Shown here: positions 46,301-58,822 of the stretch, one piece after another
Layout of the letters: each line of letters opens with the position of its first letter
Numbering within the stretch: position 1 is the first letter of the stretch
Assembly (NCBI RefSeq): GCF_038396675.1
Contig: NC_088931.1
Coordinates: forward strand, 20,924,501-20,988,500
Direction: 5' to 3'
DNA: 64,000 nt
DNA from: Hydra vulgaris
Lineage: Eukaryota > Cnidaria > Hydrozoa > Anthoathecata > Hydridae
Notes under the pieces: generated by a model
Database searches by the model: none
Told to the model about the DNA's origin: nothing
Seen by the model: the letters and a program-made list of their open reading frames with translations, nothing else
Made by a program: the position numbers and the translations under genes

Positions 46301-47098
46301 CTGCTACATCATGGGGCTCACAGTAGCTGGTGAACTTCAATTCAGATAAAACTCAATTTTTCAGCCAATCGTTATTGCAATAATTTAGATCTTTCTATAT
46401 TTATGAACGGTAATGTATCATCCACTCTTCATCTTCTAGGAATAACTCTTACTTCCGATCTTTCTTGGAAACCATACATCAAATCTGTTGCAAAATTAGC
46501 ATCTGCTAAGGTTGCATCTCTTTATCGAGCTCAACACTTACTTACTCCAGATTCTATTATTATTATTACTTTCTCGAGATTCTCTATAAATCTCAAATCC
46601 GACTTTGTATGGAATACTGTTGCCATATCTGGGGTGGATCTTCTAATGATGCTCTTTCTCTTTTAGACAAGGTGCAAAAACACATAAACATAGTTGGACC
46701 TGCTCTTGTAGCCAACCTCCAACCATTATCACATCGTCGTAATGTTGCTTCTCTTTCTCTTTTCTAAAAATACTATAATGGGCACTCCTCTAAAGAGCTA
46801 GCGTCTCTTGTGCCACCTACTAAAATTTATTCTCGTGTTACTCGTCATTCAATTAAGTCTCATCCTTTTACTGAGACTGTTCCTAAGTGCTCCAAAAACT
46901 CTTATTTGTCTAGTTTTTTTTCTCAAACATCAGATCTTTGGAATTCCCTTCCTGAATTATATAATTTGCAACCCTTTAAGTCATCTGTCAATTGTTATCT
47001 TGCTCTACAATCTTCATCTTTTCTCTTCAAGTAACTTCCAACTTTAATTAGTGGTTGCTTGCAGCCTTGTTGGAAGCAAAGATGTTTAAAAAAAAAAA
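43350..47098 (+). mobile_element. Non-LTR retrotransposon A (Jockey/CR1-like), near full length
   Basis: A 5' region (43350-44205) is followed by endonuclease-RT coding sequence to 47033 and a 3' end (GTGGTTGCTTGCAGCCTTGT) with an A run (47089-47098). The 5' region from 43743 is repeated at 47099, where a second copy of the same family starts directly after the A run. Codon and base use is GC-richer than the surroundings. Confidence 0.85.
44206..47033 (+). pseudogene. Endonuclease-reverse transcriptase of retrotransposon A (broken)
   Basis: Endonuclease: LLALCETNLSSAVSSC, GYLPLIRKDSN, DLGIYIRKN, VVGDFNAHHSEWLGSS (about 44610-44660), NFPTRFPDNRNHLPSLIDLC and GASDHSLISL. Linker: NHCKKVLTNAKSHYSQVMKS. 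RT: SSTACGPDNIPVIVLQKCSP (45558-45615), SSNYRPISLLPIISKVFESL, IALDISKAFDTVWHAGLL (45940-45995), GLILGPILFLIYI, ALFADDNTIYP (46203-46235). C-terminus: GITLTSDLSWKPYIKSVAKL and WNSLPELYNLQPFKSSVN (about 46938-46990). At least eight stops or frameshifts. The ADD active site is intact. Confidence 0.9.
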
Positions 47099-48720
47099 AT
47101 GCTGGATCTTCTTTGAGAGTACAGCTCTAAAACTCAGTTTTATGGTTCTAAGGCCAGCTGGCAGTCAGGTTTCCCGAACTCTGAGGTAGCTCTCAGAGAG
47201 GCTGATTCCATCAACAGCTGTAAAGTATCAGAGTACTAAAAATTCCATGTTGCTTATGGATGGTGTCCCTGCTCATACTTTTGGTGAGCATTATTGAAAT
47301 TACATTTGGAGCCTTTTGTTATGGCTTAGGGTTTATTAATAGTAATGAGACAATTACTTGGACTATTAGATAGTTTACTGAGTACTACCTGTGCTTTGAG
47401 TCAAGTTCTTTAATTAATTTAAAAATGACCAAAGTATCAAAACCTATAAAACATAAAAAACTTCTGCCAACACCAAGTTCTCTAAATCAATCATTCACTA
47501 ATATTTGTGGTCTTTAAAGTAACCTTTCTTCTGTTGAGTCTTATCTCTTGTTAAGTTTAACAGATCTACTTGCTCTTTATGAAACTAATTTGAGTTCAGC
47601 TGTCTCATCTTGCCCTCCTAGTGTTGATGGTTATCTTCCTTTAATTCGTAAAGACTCCAATAGTCACATGCATGACCTAGGCATTTACATTTGTAAGAAT
47701 TCACCCATTTGTCATGAAACTAGGTTTGAATCCACAGACTATTCTTTCATGTGCTTTCGTTTAGTACCACTTCACTCTATCGCCTTTCCCTTTGTTCTAT
47801 GTCGCTCTCCTTCATCTCAAGACTGCATTCTTTTCAATGTTATATCTGATCAAATTGACCAAGCCCTTTCGCTTTATCCTTTAGCCAATATCGTTGTTGG
47901 TGAATTTAATGCTTATCACACTGAGTGGCTTGACTCTAGTGTCAGTAACTCTGCAGGTGTTAAGGTCCACAACTTTTGCCTTTCACAATCTCTAACACAA
48001 ATAGTAAACTTTCCAACTCGTTTTCCAGACAATCTGAATCATTTACCTTCTCTACTCGACTTGTGGCTTGTTTCTGATCCTAGTCATATTTTTCTTTTCT
48101 TTCTTTGTCCTTCACATTCACTCTTGGGTGCTTTTGATTAGGGTTTGATTTCTCTAAAACTATTACCTCATTCTTCTTCTTCATCAGAATCTCCTTATCA
48201 TCACACCTACTACAACTACCTTAAAGCTGACTGGGACTTTTTCCGTGATTTTCTTAGTGATGGCCCTTGGGTTGAAATCTTTCATCTTCCTGCTGACAAA
48301 TGTGCTTCTTATGTAACTTCTTAGATTCAGTCTGGCATGGAATCTTTTGTACCCTCTTGAAAATTCCAAATCAAGCCTCACTCTTATCCATGGTTTTCCT
48401 CTCATTGTGCTGCTACAATTTCCAATGGAACCATTACTTACATATCTATCACCCAAATAATTCTTTAGACACCTGTTTACTATTGCTAGAAACCATTGGA
48501 AAATGGTTTTGTCTAATGCCAAAGAGATTTCTGAAGATTCTTTAACAGTATCTATAACAAGGGCAAATCTGTTATTCCTCCTCTCTTGCATGGTTCAAAT
48601 TTTGTTACCTCACCTAAAGACAAAGCTGAATTGTTTGTTAATAACTTTTCATCTATCTCATCTCTTAATTCCATTAATCACATCCTGATATAGCCGAGAA
48701 ACAAGTTAATCCATTGCTTT
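47099..48720 (+). mobile_element. Non-LTR retrotransposon B, 3'-truncated tandem copy
   Basis: Same family and orientation as A, beginning GCTGGATCTTCTTTGAGAGT immediately after A's poly(A). It matches A's 5' region from 43743, with a deletion of about 70 bp. It ends at about 48720 within the sequence just before the RT domain. Truncation at the 3' end is unusual for target-primed retrotransposition, so a later deletion or recombination is likely. Confidence 0.8.
47548..48720 (+). pseudogene. Endonuclease of retrotransposon B (broken, no RT)
   Basis: A 197-residue open frame (47548-48141): LLALYETNLSSAVSSCPPSV, VGEFNAYHTEWLDSSV (GDFN changed to GEFN), NFPTRFPDNLNHLPSLLDLW, and GAFD where A has GASDH. 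Later pieces (YNYLKADWDFFRDFL; ISSLNSI) run on in other frames to 48720. Both changed residues are at metal-binding or catalytic positions of this endonuclease fold. Confidence 0.85.
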
Positions 48721-48729
48721 TTTAGCATT

Positions 48730-49023
48730 GTAACCAGAAGCAAAAAGACAGCAAGCATGATAAAAAGACAGCGTTAGCAGATGTTAACTAAGCAACAGGT
48801 TGGATATGACATATCTAACCTCATATGAGGTCAGCAGTAAAAGATAATCAGATAAAAGTTAAAAGAATATTGTCAGTAAAAATTTTATCATTTATTAATA
48901 TAGGAATATCAACACTCTTAATGAATCTATAAAAATAACAGTTTTAAACTTTTCACTATTCTCTAATATAAAAACGATTCAAAAATGTTAAAAAAAGTGT
49001 TGACTAAAAGAAACTGTTTTAAA

Positions 49024-49056
<33 letters not shown>

Positions 49057-50116
49057 TTAAAAAAAAAAAAAAAATTAAAAAAAAAAAATTAAAAACCAAA
49101 TCAAACAAATTAAAAAAAGAAAAAATTAGATAAGAAAAAGACAAAAAAACAAAGTTAAAAGAAAAAAAACATTTGAAAATGGAAAGTAATTAAAAAGAAT
49201 TTTAAAGATATATAAAAATTGCTCCGTTTATAAAGAAAGGAACAAGAATATTTTTTAAATTTTATTATTTTTGAAAGACTATATATGTTTGCTTGATATG
49301 ATTTACTTTTTTATTTTATTATTGTCATTTATTGAGAAAACTCTATATTTTTCGTGACTAAATGTTTGTGTGTAAGTGGGTGACACGTTTTTATTTGGGA
49401 GTATTATTGAAAATTTTTTGTTTGTTTATTTATTGTTATTTTTTAATGAAATATTTATGCTACTTTTATTTATATGATTATTGATATCAAGATTATTATA
49501 TCTATTAAAACATTGTTACTTTTTTTTTTGCAGTAATTGTTTAAGTTACATGGTAGGCTGTTACGTTTTGTCAGTACATAACTGTTTGTAACTTTCCTGT
49601 TTGTGCATTATATTCAATCGTTGTTTTAAAGTTGGTATTGATTTATTATCATATAATTTTCTTATAATTTGTCATCATTATTATTATCATTGTTATTTGT
49701 ATTATTAATGCTATTTCATGGTATTTACTTAAGATTAGTTTTTAACTATTTGTAAATGACCTTGATTGTAAGATCTTTTATCGAGAAAAAAATATATATA
49801 TATTGATATTTATCGAAAAAAATATATATATAAACCCTATCATTAGGTGGAAAGTTATAAAAATGTAAAGCTTACAGCCCTGCTATAAAATGTCAGAATA
49901 ATTTATGCATAATTGAAGGCATCAAATAGAAACAAATGCTTTTTTTTGAGGATGTTTGAAATAAAAACTGATAGTTTAAAAAATAATTTAAAAATTGGAG
50001 CAATTAAAAATAAGCTTTATAATTTAATGTTTATGAAGTAATGCGCATGTTTTGATTATACTTTTTTTAAATTTTTGTAACAAGTCTAGTCTTTTTTTAG
50101 TAGTTCATAATTTGAA

Positions 50117-50118
<2 letters not shown>
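48730..50118. other. Gene-free; A-rich block
   Basis: A long A-rich, T-poor block occupies about 49029-49180 (poly(A)-like). The rest is AT-rich with no motif. Confidence 0.6.

Positions 50119-50165
<47 letters not shown>
50119..50165. repeat. (TA)n microsatellite
   Basis: Uninterrupted TA run immediately before the degraded copy of the hammerhead-like repeat. Confidence 0.97.
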
Positions 50166-50457
<292 letters not shown>

Positions 50458-50860
50458 CACACCTGTCCAAAATTGGTAGAAACTACTTTGAAGCCCTCCA
50501 GAAAAACCCTTTGGAGGGATGATTTTGGTATTATTTCTGATCACAAAATTGTAAAATTTGAAATCATCTGTAACCGTCCGTGGAAGAAAATTTGATTTGA
50601 AGAATTTCTCTGTTTTAAGATAATTTAAAACAATGGTTTAATATCTCATTTGCATTTTTGCAGCATTTTAGGATAAAATAACAATCAAATACTTAAATAA
50701 ATACTCAAATAACAATTTTTTTTGCAATAATTTTAGCTTTCCTGGAATTTAATTATTTAAAAGTCAACCAAATTTTTTTCGGGAAATAGCAAATTCTCTG
50801 ATACTTTACCTTTAGAATTAGACCTTTATTGAGCAAAATTTTGTTAAAAGTCTCAGAAAA

Positions 50861-53351
50861 ATGCCAAACTTAAAGAAAACTCATGAAGACTCTAGAAAAA
50901 CAGTTTGTATCTTTTGCTTGAGAAAATGTACAAGAGAGTTGAACAATCAATTGATTAATACAATTGAAACTGTGCTCCAAATGAAACTTGACATATCAGA
51001 CTCTAGAGTTCCAAAAGGGATTTGTGACACATGCAGGATTGCTCTTGGAACGAAGAAAAATGGTGAGAATGTTTCACTTCTTCTTATGTGTCAATTTGAA
51101 ACTATAAAAGTCAGACCTTCAACTCGGGAACAGGACTGTGACTGCCTGATTTGTCAAATAGGACATTTGAAGTCTTCAGAGTGCTTGTCAATTCTTGGAA
51201 AAGGAATATCACATAACTGCTCTGACTTCTCATTTCGTGAAAACATGAGAAAACTAGCAATGAGGGATTCTCTTGTCAGTGAGCAAACTGCAGCTTCAGT
51301 TGTTACTGTCAAAGAAGCATCTCCACATGGAACTGTCAAACTTGCACAAAGCAGAGGTGGCCGCCCTTTGTGTCTCACAAAAGGTACATAAATGTATGCT
51401 AAAATTACTATTGTGTTATGTACAAGCTTTAAGACTAAGCATTCTTATCCTTAGTATACTATTTTAAGAAATCACAGACACGTTATCAAAAAGCCCCTTG
51501 TAAAAAGAGATATGTTTGTTAGTTATCTCGTATAATAAAATAAAAGATTAGTTAGTGTTTAATGTACCCTTAAATTTGAGATAGGGCAATGTTTGAATAA
51601 GTACAAAATTTATTTTGTTGCATGATAAAGTACACCAAACTTAACTTACAGCTGAATTTAGTTGAATCAAACATATCAAATAATTATCCAGGTTTAGTGC
51701 ATATTTTCTTACACATTTAGACTAGCAACTAGCCAAAGATCAGAATTTGTTAATTAGATAGTCAAATACTTTTTACTACTTATGTTTGTTTATCCATCAT
51801 AATATCATTATACTTTAAGTGTCTATTTTACTTGTAGCAAACAAATACAACTATATATAAATGTTTTCAACTTTATTTTAGGACCATCAAGTGCCAAAAA
51901 ACTTTTTGGAGACACCCCACTACTGACAGCAGAAGATTTGGTGAATGTCCAAGTCAATACTGGTTTGTCCAATTTCTCAATGAATAAATTGGTGTCTACC
52001 ATAAACCAAGTCACCAAAAGTCACGTTGTGGAACCCAACTTTAAAACAAAGTTTATTGAGATTGGAAAGAAGCTGTCTGCTCATTTCACTCAAACTGACA
52101 TTGAAGTCTGTAATGACAAATCACAGAGAAGGAAGCAATTGGTTGTACACTGCAAAAACCTAGGAGAACTTCTGAATGATGTCCTGCTTCAAAGACAAGT
52201 CTATACACAGCACATTGTGAAGCTTGGTCTAGAAGGTGGTGGTGGCTTCTTTAAGATCGGTCTGGGCATTCAAGAGATGGAGAAAGTGTTAGAGTCTAGG
52301 TCTCTTGACATCACAAGTAGCTAAAGAAAGAGGAGTGAAGCGTCAACTTCTTGTTGCTGTAGCAGAAGAAGTTCCAGAAAACTACAACAATGTAAGAAAA
52401 ATTTTGAATCTTATTCATCCTGAGGGTGCCCATTTCCTCATCTCATGTGATTTGAAGTTAGCCAATATTATCTGTGGTTTGCAGTCCCATTCAAGCTCTC
52501 ACCCATGCACTTGGTGTGAAGTTGACTCAAAGGATTTGTCTGCATGTGGAAGTCCTCGAACATTTGGTTCATTGAGAAAATGCTTCAAAGCATTCCAGGA
52601 CAATGGTCAGAACTACAAAAGAGCCAAAGATTTTAAGAATGTTGTCCATGAGTCTCTTTTAAGCTTGCCTGTTAATGTCCTAGTCTTAGACTTCATTCCA
52701 CTAATGGAACTCCATCTTTTACTTGGAGTAGTCAACCATCTGTTCAGAGCATTGAAGGAAGAGTGGTTGAAAGCTGATGAGTGGCCCAAGGCTCTTCACA
52801 TCAAGCCTCAGCCTTTCCATGGTGGTCAGTTTGCAGGAAATGAGTGTAGAAAACTCCTCAAAAATGTAGATATCTTTCAAAGGCTTGCGGAAGAAGACTG
52901 TGCGTTCAACATTTTTGGCATTGTTGATGCACTGAGAAAATTTGATGCAGTGGTGTCTGCCTGCTTTGGAATGACCCTGGAACCTGACTATTATGAAAAA
53001 CTATCATCATTCCAAGCCTCCTATCTGTTATAAGTGTTACTCCAAAGCCTCTTATCTGCTATAAGTATAAGCCTCTTATCTGCTATAAGCCTCCTATCTG
53101 TTATAAGTGTTACTCCAAGCCTCTTATCTGCTATAAGTGTTACTCCAAAAGTCCATGCAGTGTTTTACCACATCAAACACTTCATAGAAAAGAATCAAGA
53201 CTCCCTTGGAAAATATAGTGAGCAGGCCACTGAAGCTCTTCACCACAGCTTCAAGTCTCATTGGAGCAGATACAAGAGGGCAGTAGATCATCCAGAATAT
53301 GGAAAGTGGCTGCAAACTTGTCTCGTGGACTACAACAGCAAGAATATCTAA
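50861..53351 (+). CDS. E1 transposase, Cys-rich N-terminus, unassigned DDE family (lightly damaged)
   Basis: Exon 1 runs 50861-51383 (MPNLKKTHEDSRKTV...). The intron 51384-51881 has GT..AG ends. Exon 2 runs from 51882 (G/GPSSAKK) to the stop at 53351. N-terminal cysteines: C16, C19, C23, C55, C58, C93, C95, C98, a likely multi-zinc domain. Candidate catalytic blocks: KLGLEGGGGFFKIGLG (the copy at 58823 has DGGG here). Next is FLISCDLKLANIICGLQSHS followed by HPCTWCEV. Then come LVLDFIPLMELHLLLG and HGGQFAGNECRKLLKNVD. The last block is YSEQATEALHHSFKSHWSRY. One frameshift near 52300-52320 and one tandem duplication with stops at 53009-53155 break it; otherwise the frames are long and clean. 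The motif order parallels RAG1-like transposases. I cannot name the superfamily. Confidence 0.7.
53009..53155 (+). repeat. Tandem duplication inside the E1 coding region
   Basis: About five imperfect copies of a GCCTCTTATCTGCTATAAGT-type unit, some with GTTACTCCAA, interrupt the frame between SFQASYLL and VTPKVHAVFY. The copy at 58823 has no such expansion (SLPVTVTPKAHAVFYH). It is therefore a recent slippage event and the main reason this gene is broken. Confidence 0.85.
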
Positions 53352-53876
53352 ATTGAAAGTAAAAACTATTTTTTTATTCTGCCAGTAAACTAAGATTTTT
53401 TTTTTTTTAAGAATGAGTAATTTAAAACTTTCTTCCTTCTTAGAACACACAGAATACTTCTTTTTATTCCTATCAATATTATGGACATGATTGTGGTTTC
53501 ATGTGTGGTTAAGAATGCTTTGCAATGTAGAATTTAAAAACTAATATTTACTAAAGAATACATCACTTTATGAAAATGTCACAAAGTTTTTTAGCTCTTT
53601 ACCTTATGTTTTAATCTAGTTATGTACACATATGATAATATTTATGTTTAAATATAAACTTTCAAATGTGAATGCTCTAGAAAATCAAAATAAACAGAAT
53701 GCTCTCATTTTCTCTCTATTGTGTAGGATGTAATTTTGAAATCAAATTTTCTTCCAAGGACGGTTACAGATGATTTCAAATTTTACATTTTTGTGATCAG
53801 GAATATTACAAAAAATGTCCCTCAAAAGGGTTTTTCTGGAGGGCTTCAAAGTAGTTTCTACCAATTTTGGATAGGT

Positions 53877-53879
<3 letters not shown>

Positions 53880-53967
<88 letters not shown>
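53880..53967. repeat. (TA)n microsatellite
   Basis: TA run directly after the right end of E1. Confidence 0.97.
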
Positions 53968-53971
<4 letters not shown>

Positions 53972-54093
53972 CTGCACCAAGGACTTTGAACAATCTAAGT
54001 AAAAAAACGTTTGATTCATCATCGTTAGAAACATTAAAAAAAGACTAAAAAGCAAACTTTTCAAAGCAACCTAAATTATTACTATTAATATTA

Positions 54094-54232
<139 letters not shown>

Positions 54233-54274
54233 CTCAAATGAAAATATTATCTGTTCGAGAACAGATAATAATAA

Positions 54275-54980
54275 TATTATCTATATCTGAAAACAGATAA
54301 TAATATTTGTCAGAGCATCATATTGTATTTATCAGAGTATCATATTAATGTTCTGAGAAGAAAGGTACAAAAACCTCTAATGTTGCAGCGTTAGTAAAAA
54401 TGCTAGTTTTAAAAACCTTGAGTAAAATATTAATCTAATACAAATCTATAATAAGTATAAATATGCAAATAAATAAAAATTGTTAAGAGCGTCAAATGTA
54501 AAATATTATTCAATATTATTTAAAAGAATTTTAAACTTTTGCTTTTAAATTTGAGGAAACAAAGAAGAAAAAAGAAAATAAGAAACATCGTACTTTGTAG
54601 CTGGTTTTTTCATTTTATTAATGCCTTGAACATAATCTGTGCTTGTCATCTTTAAGTTTTAAGATATGTTCGTGAATTAAATGGAGGTTGCAAAATTAAT
54701 TAATTTATTCGTCTTTCAAAAGATCGAATCGTCTCGATTTCGGATCGTTTTTAAAAAAATCCGAGTTTGACCCTTTTTACGAGATTTTTTACGCACTCAA
54801 ACGTCCGCAAGAATTAAGTTATTACTAACATTATTATTATTTGCAATTTATTTTTAGTTGACATTTTTGCGTACAAGTTAAGTAGCTCTATATTAGGCTA
54901 ATTAAATTCAACTCAAACAATCATAAGAAATTCAAAGAAAATACTTAATAAACTAATAGTAAAAATCAACAATAACGAGT
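54275..54980. other. Intergenic, nothing recognised
   Basis: AT-rich. No frame or repeat of note. Confidence 0.5.
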
Positions 54981-54999
54981 TATTTAAAGCTTGCATAAA

Positions 55000-56560
55000 T
55001 TAAACATGCGATTTTATAAATCCAATGTCTTTGACATAGGTCATGCATAATTTGCAGGGACAGTGTTTCGGAATCCAATTTTTGATTTTTAATTTAAGTT
55101 CTTTCAGAGTTAATGCTGATTTGCAACTCATTGGTACCGAATTCCAAATTGATGATCCTAAATGCGAAAGAGATTCTAGACCGTATTTCATAGTTTGTAT
55201 ATTGTTATATGCAAATTTATCCTCTTTTAGAAAAGTATTGCGAAAATGAAAAATCTCTTCCATCAATTTAGGACAAGTCCAAATTTAACTTTGAAAATTT
55301 TTGTAACCAAATTCGTAATCAAATGAAAATTCTTGTAGTGTAAATTCTTGTGGTAAATTCGTAACCAAATGTAAATTCTTGTGGTGTATAGTTTTCGAAC
55401 CATTTTTTATAAGTGGTTCTTCAAAAGGAGATTGATAGTCTTTATATACGATTCTAAGGGCTCTTTGTGTATTCTATTAATACGATTGTTAAGTTTTCTG
55501 CTATGAAACAACCAAACTAATGGACAATAAGAAAAATGAGATGTAATAAAAGCGTTAGGTATATTTTTTTTTTTGATTAAAAGCCATAAAAGAAGCGAGT
55601 CTAAAAAGAGACATAAAAAAGAACGTTAACTTTTGACTTGCTGATTTACATAAATTGTTAACAAGGTTATCAAAGGAAAGTTTATTATTAAAAATTATAC
55701 CAAGTAATTTTTCATTATCAGAAGAGACTATTTCCCTATCACAGATGTTAACTTTAAGAGAGCTTGTTTTACTAATAATTTTGATATTTATCTGGATTAA
55801 CTTTCATACCATTATTTTCAAATCATGAAGAAAATTGATATGCAACGTTTTGCAGGTCACTTAGAATAGAATTTAAGTCATTTTTTGCACTGAAAAGAGT
55901 GCTATCATCAGCATATCCTGCAATATTAACATTGGGTAAAAATAGAAATAGATCACTTATGAAGATATTAAATAGTAATGGGCCTAAAATTGAACCTTGT
56001 GGAACGCCAAACAAAATATTAGAGTAAGAATTGTGTTGATCATTTATTTTTACTCTCTGTTTTCTATTACTAAGATATGATTAAATGAGCTTTAATGCGT
56101 TTCTGCTGAAACCATATGCATTTGATTTATCAATAAGCAAAGCATGCGGAATGCAATCAAAAGCTTTTGAAAGGTCTGTAAGCAAAGCCCAAAACTGTCG
56201 TTTTTTATCAAGGCATTTTCTCCATTTCTTAGTCATAGTTTTTAAACATTGTTAAGCGCAATGGTTTTTACGAAAACCGCATTTGTGTTTAGAAAATTTG
56301 TTTTCAAAAAAGCTGTTAATATCTTTATATATACACTTTTCATACACCGTTGATATGTTTGGTAGTATACTGATAGGTCGGTAATTATTTTTATCAGTTT
56401 TTGAACCTTTTTTATGTATAGGTAAAACATCTGCATTTTTTAATTGATCAAGGAAACAACTATTTAAAACGGCGTTGTTACAGTCATAGTAAACAAAGTC
56501 GGTAAAAATATCAATGTTCTCTTATATAATTTTAGTTGGTATGTCAGATTTTTGTTTTGC
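55000..56560 (-). pseudogene. Non-LTR reverse transcriptase (third family), broken
   Basis: From 56560 downward on the minus strand: NADVLPIHKKGSKTDKNNYR, PISILPNISTVYEKCIYKDI, LTDLSKAFDCIPHALLIDKS (about 56195-56140), [20 protein letters not shown] and IAGYADDSTLFSAKNDL (56014-55823). The C-terminal block MKYGLESLSHLGSSIWNSVP..LKIKNWIPKHCPCKLC follows (55266-55000). Both active-site aspartates of YADD are intact. Stops and shifts separate the frames. The endonuclease is absent upstream, so the copy is 5' truncated. It is clearly a different family from the copies at 11 kb and 44 kb. Confidence 0.88.
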
Positions 56561-56599
56561 CCTAAAAGTTTTTAATTCGCATATATATTTTCTTAACAG

Positions 56600-58236
56600 A
56601 AATGTCATTGAAAAACAGAGTTGTTTCAAAGTTTTCTTATAAAAATCAAGCAAAATTTTTATTTGCAATTCAAAACTTTTTTTTTTTAGATTTAAAAATT
56701 TTCACAGTACGGCCTAAAAATTTTTACAGTACGGGCCTGAACTGCTAACTGTTTTTATGTTTTCAAAAATTTAAATAGGTTTAAATTTAACTCTCACACT
56801 CTTAAATATATCACATTGTTAAATATAAAGTTAAATATAAAGGACAGTTAAGTTAGTTTTGAATTTTAACTACCGTTTAGTTTTAAGAAAAACATTTTTA
56901 TCATATTTTTGAAAAAACAATTGTATTTTTGAAATAGTTTCTGTAAAAAAGGAGTTCATATTTCCAATTATCTTTTTGTTTTTCTCAAAAAAAAAATAGA
57001 AAAAAAAATAATATTAGTTTTTGTGAACAGTGAACAGTTAAAAAGCTAGGTCGACTTTCGTATGGCTTTTTTACGCGAAGTTCGGCAAGTCACTAGTTTA
57101 AATAATCATTCACTAGTTTAAATAATCATAATGAAATTATTGGTAAAATAAAATATATAAAAACAGTTTCTTATCAAATTAAGACCAATGTCAACAATGC
57201 TCTCAAAGTTGTCAGCATTTAATACTAACAACTTGACGGTATGTTTTCCACAGCGAATTCGTTCGTTGTTCAAGGAATCATCTCTTCCAATAAAGCTTTA
57301 AATATTGATCTTTGCTAATTTAAATTCCATAACTGGATCGGTTCTTTTATATTGATACAACGTTGGCAAGCAGCTGTTTGATAGGTTGTGCAAATTTTTT
57401 TCTTTCCTTTTATCATGCACTGGAAGAAATTTAAAGAAATGTGTTACATAATCTAGGATAAAGCTTTTTGTCTTAAAGGTAACAACATTTATATCATTTA
57501 GGATTACAGCGAAACCACAAAGAAAATTTGAAAAGAACTCTTTGCTAAAACAAAGATTCATAAGCAAAACGGATACTTCGCAAAAATGGTATACAACTCG
57601 TTGTTCATGAATTTAAAGATAAGAGTTCTGAAGATGCTCAAAATTTAAAGTCTGAATCGGTTTGATATTTATTTTTATACCTTTAGAGTAAAAATTTTGA
57701 AATTCCTTTTGTAATCTTATTTGTTTATTTTCAAAAATGGGAATAAATACTCTAATCAATAAAGATTTCGGAAATTTAAACTTTGGTCCTTTTCGGAAGG
57801 ATTATATAATAACTTATCCAGTACCGTGGCTAGTTGATTAAGCCCCCCTCAAAATCTATTATTAGGACCCCATAGTCTTGACAATCTTTCCATTAGGTAT
57901 TACTTTAAAAAAAAGCTTCTCAAATTTGCAAAAGAGAGTTAAATATGTTCACAGCTTGGTCAAGGTTAGGGGTCAGGGTTAGCTGAAAGATTGGTAATAT
58001 GATATAAAAAATCAAATTTGAGATTTAAGTTCTATAATTTAAATAAATCAGGAAGGTTAAATCTATAGAAAGGTTTCATACTTATACATTGATTAGTTTT
58101 GTGTTTAATAAAAGAATTTTTATTTTTTTTTAATTCAGAAATTTTAAATGATTAATATTATTTTTGATTGAAGAATTAATATGATTTTAATTCTTTAATG
58201 ATTTTAATTTAATTTAACTATTTAAATTTTATTACT
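56600..58236. other. No confident gene
   Basis: AT-rich. One 89-residue minus-strand frame (57567-57298, MLMNLCFSKEFFSNFLCGFA...VMEFKLAKINI) has mixed composition and no low-complexity bias. It could be an exon, but I recognise no family and see no splice partner. Confidence 0.45.
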
Positions 58237-58433
58237 GCGGCCGTGGCATAGTGGTTAGAGCACTTGCTTTAGAAGCAGGAGATTCAGATTCGAAACGAAC
58301 TCTGGATATATATTTGCGTCACGGTAAGGAAGGAGGCGTGAACTTCCTAATTAAACGCACTTCCGCGGTGCTCTGTGTCAAGACTGTTAGGTCTTCTTGG
58401 GACACCTAAATAACAAAACTAAAAAAAAAACTA
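58237..58433 (+). mobile_element. tRNA-derived SINE
   Basis: The head GCGGCCGTGGCATAGTGGTT carries a good A-box. A tRNA-like anticodon arm CTTGCTTTAGAAGCAGG and a B-box GATTCGAAAC follow. The body continues with GGAGGCGTGAACTTCC, CGGTGCTCTGTG and CTTCTTGGGACACCTAAATA, and ends in an A run (about 58420-58431). The acceptor stem is not closed, so it is not a functional tRNA gene. The body differs from the SINE at 42001. Confidence 0.85.
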
Positions 58434-58822
58434 GTTAGTTTAAATAAATTGTTAAGTATTGTTATGAAAATGAGCTTCTGATAAGAATTGTGCATTCATC
58501 ACACTATCAGCAAAGAGTATGTCCACTGACTGATATAAATAGGGAGTAGCACGGAATTTAATTATGAACTCATGTAATTACATCTTTAAAAATATAAACT
58601 AATAATGTATAATTTTAGCCAGATGTAACTACATATACAATTTTTTGCAGATGTAATTACATATGGAAAAAATACTAACTATTAATGCATTATTTTAACA
58701 AGATATGGTTACATATATAACCTTTATATAGATATAGTTACATATATAACCTTTTTCAGATTCATATCGAAAAATATACTTAATAACAATGCATTATTTT
58801 AACCAGATATAGTTACATATAT

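Larger units (their letters stand above)
50458..53879 (+). mobile_element. Unclassified DNA transposon E1, ~145-bp inverted repeats
   Basis: The left end CACACCTGTCCAAAATTGGT and the inverted right end CACACCTATCCAAAATTGGT match over about 145 bp with few differences. It is embedded between two (TA)n tracts, so a TA or AT duplication is likely but cannot be read. It carries a two-exon transposase gene related to the one at 58823-62867. Confidence 0.85.

Noticed and set aside
54248..54300. ATTATCTGTTC palindromes as an operator or origin
   Set aside because: Sits beside a TA microsatellite in eukaryotic DNA; likely slippage or repeat structure.
57298..57567. 89-residue minus-strand frame as a host exon
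   Set aside because: No family recognised and no convincing splice or start context; mentioned only as uncertain.
58237..58310. Possible functional tRNA gene
   Set aside because: The A- and B-boxes are good, but the acceptor stem does not close and a SINE body with an A tail follows.
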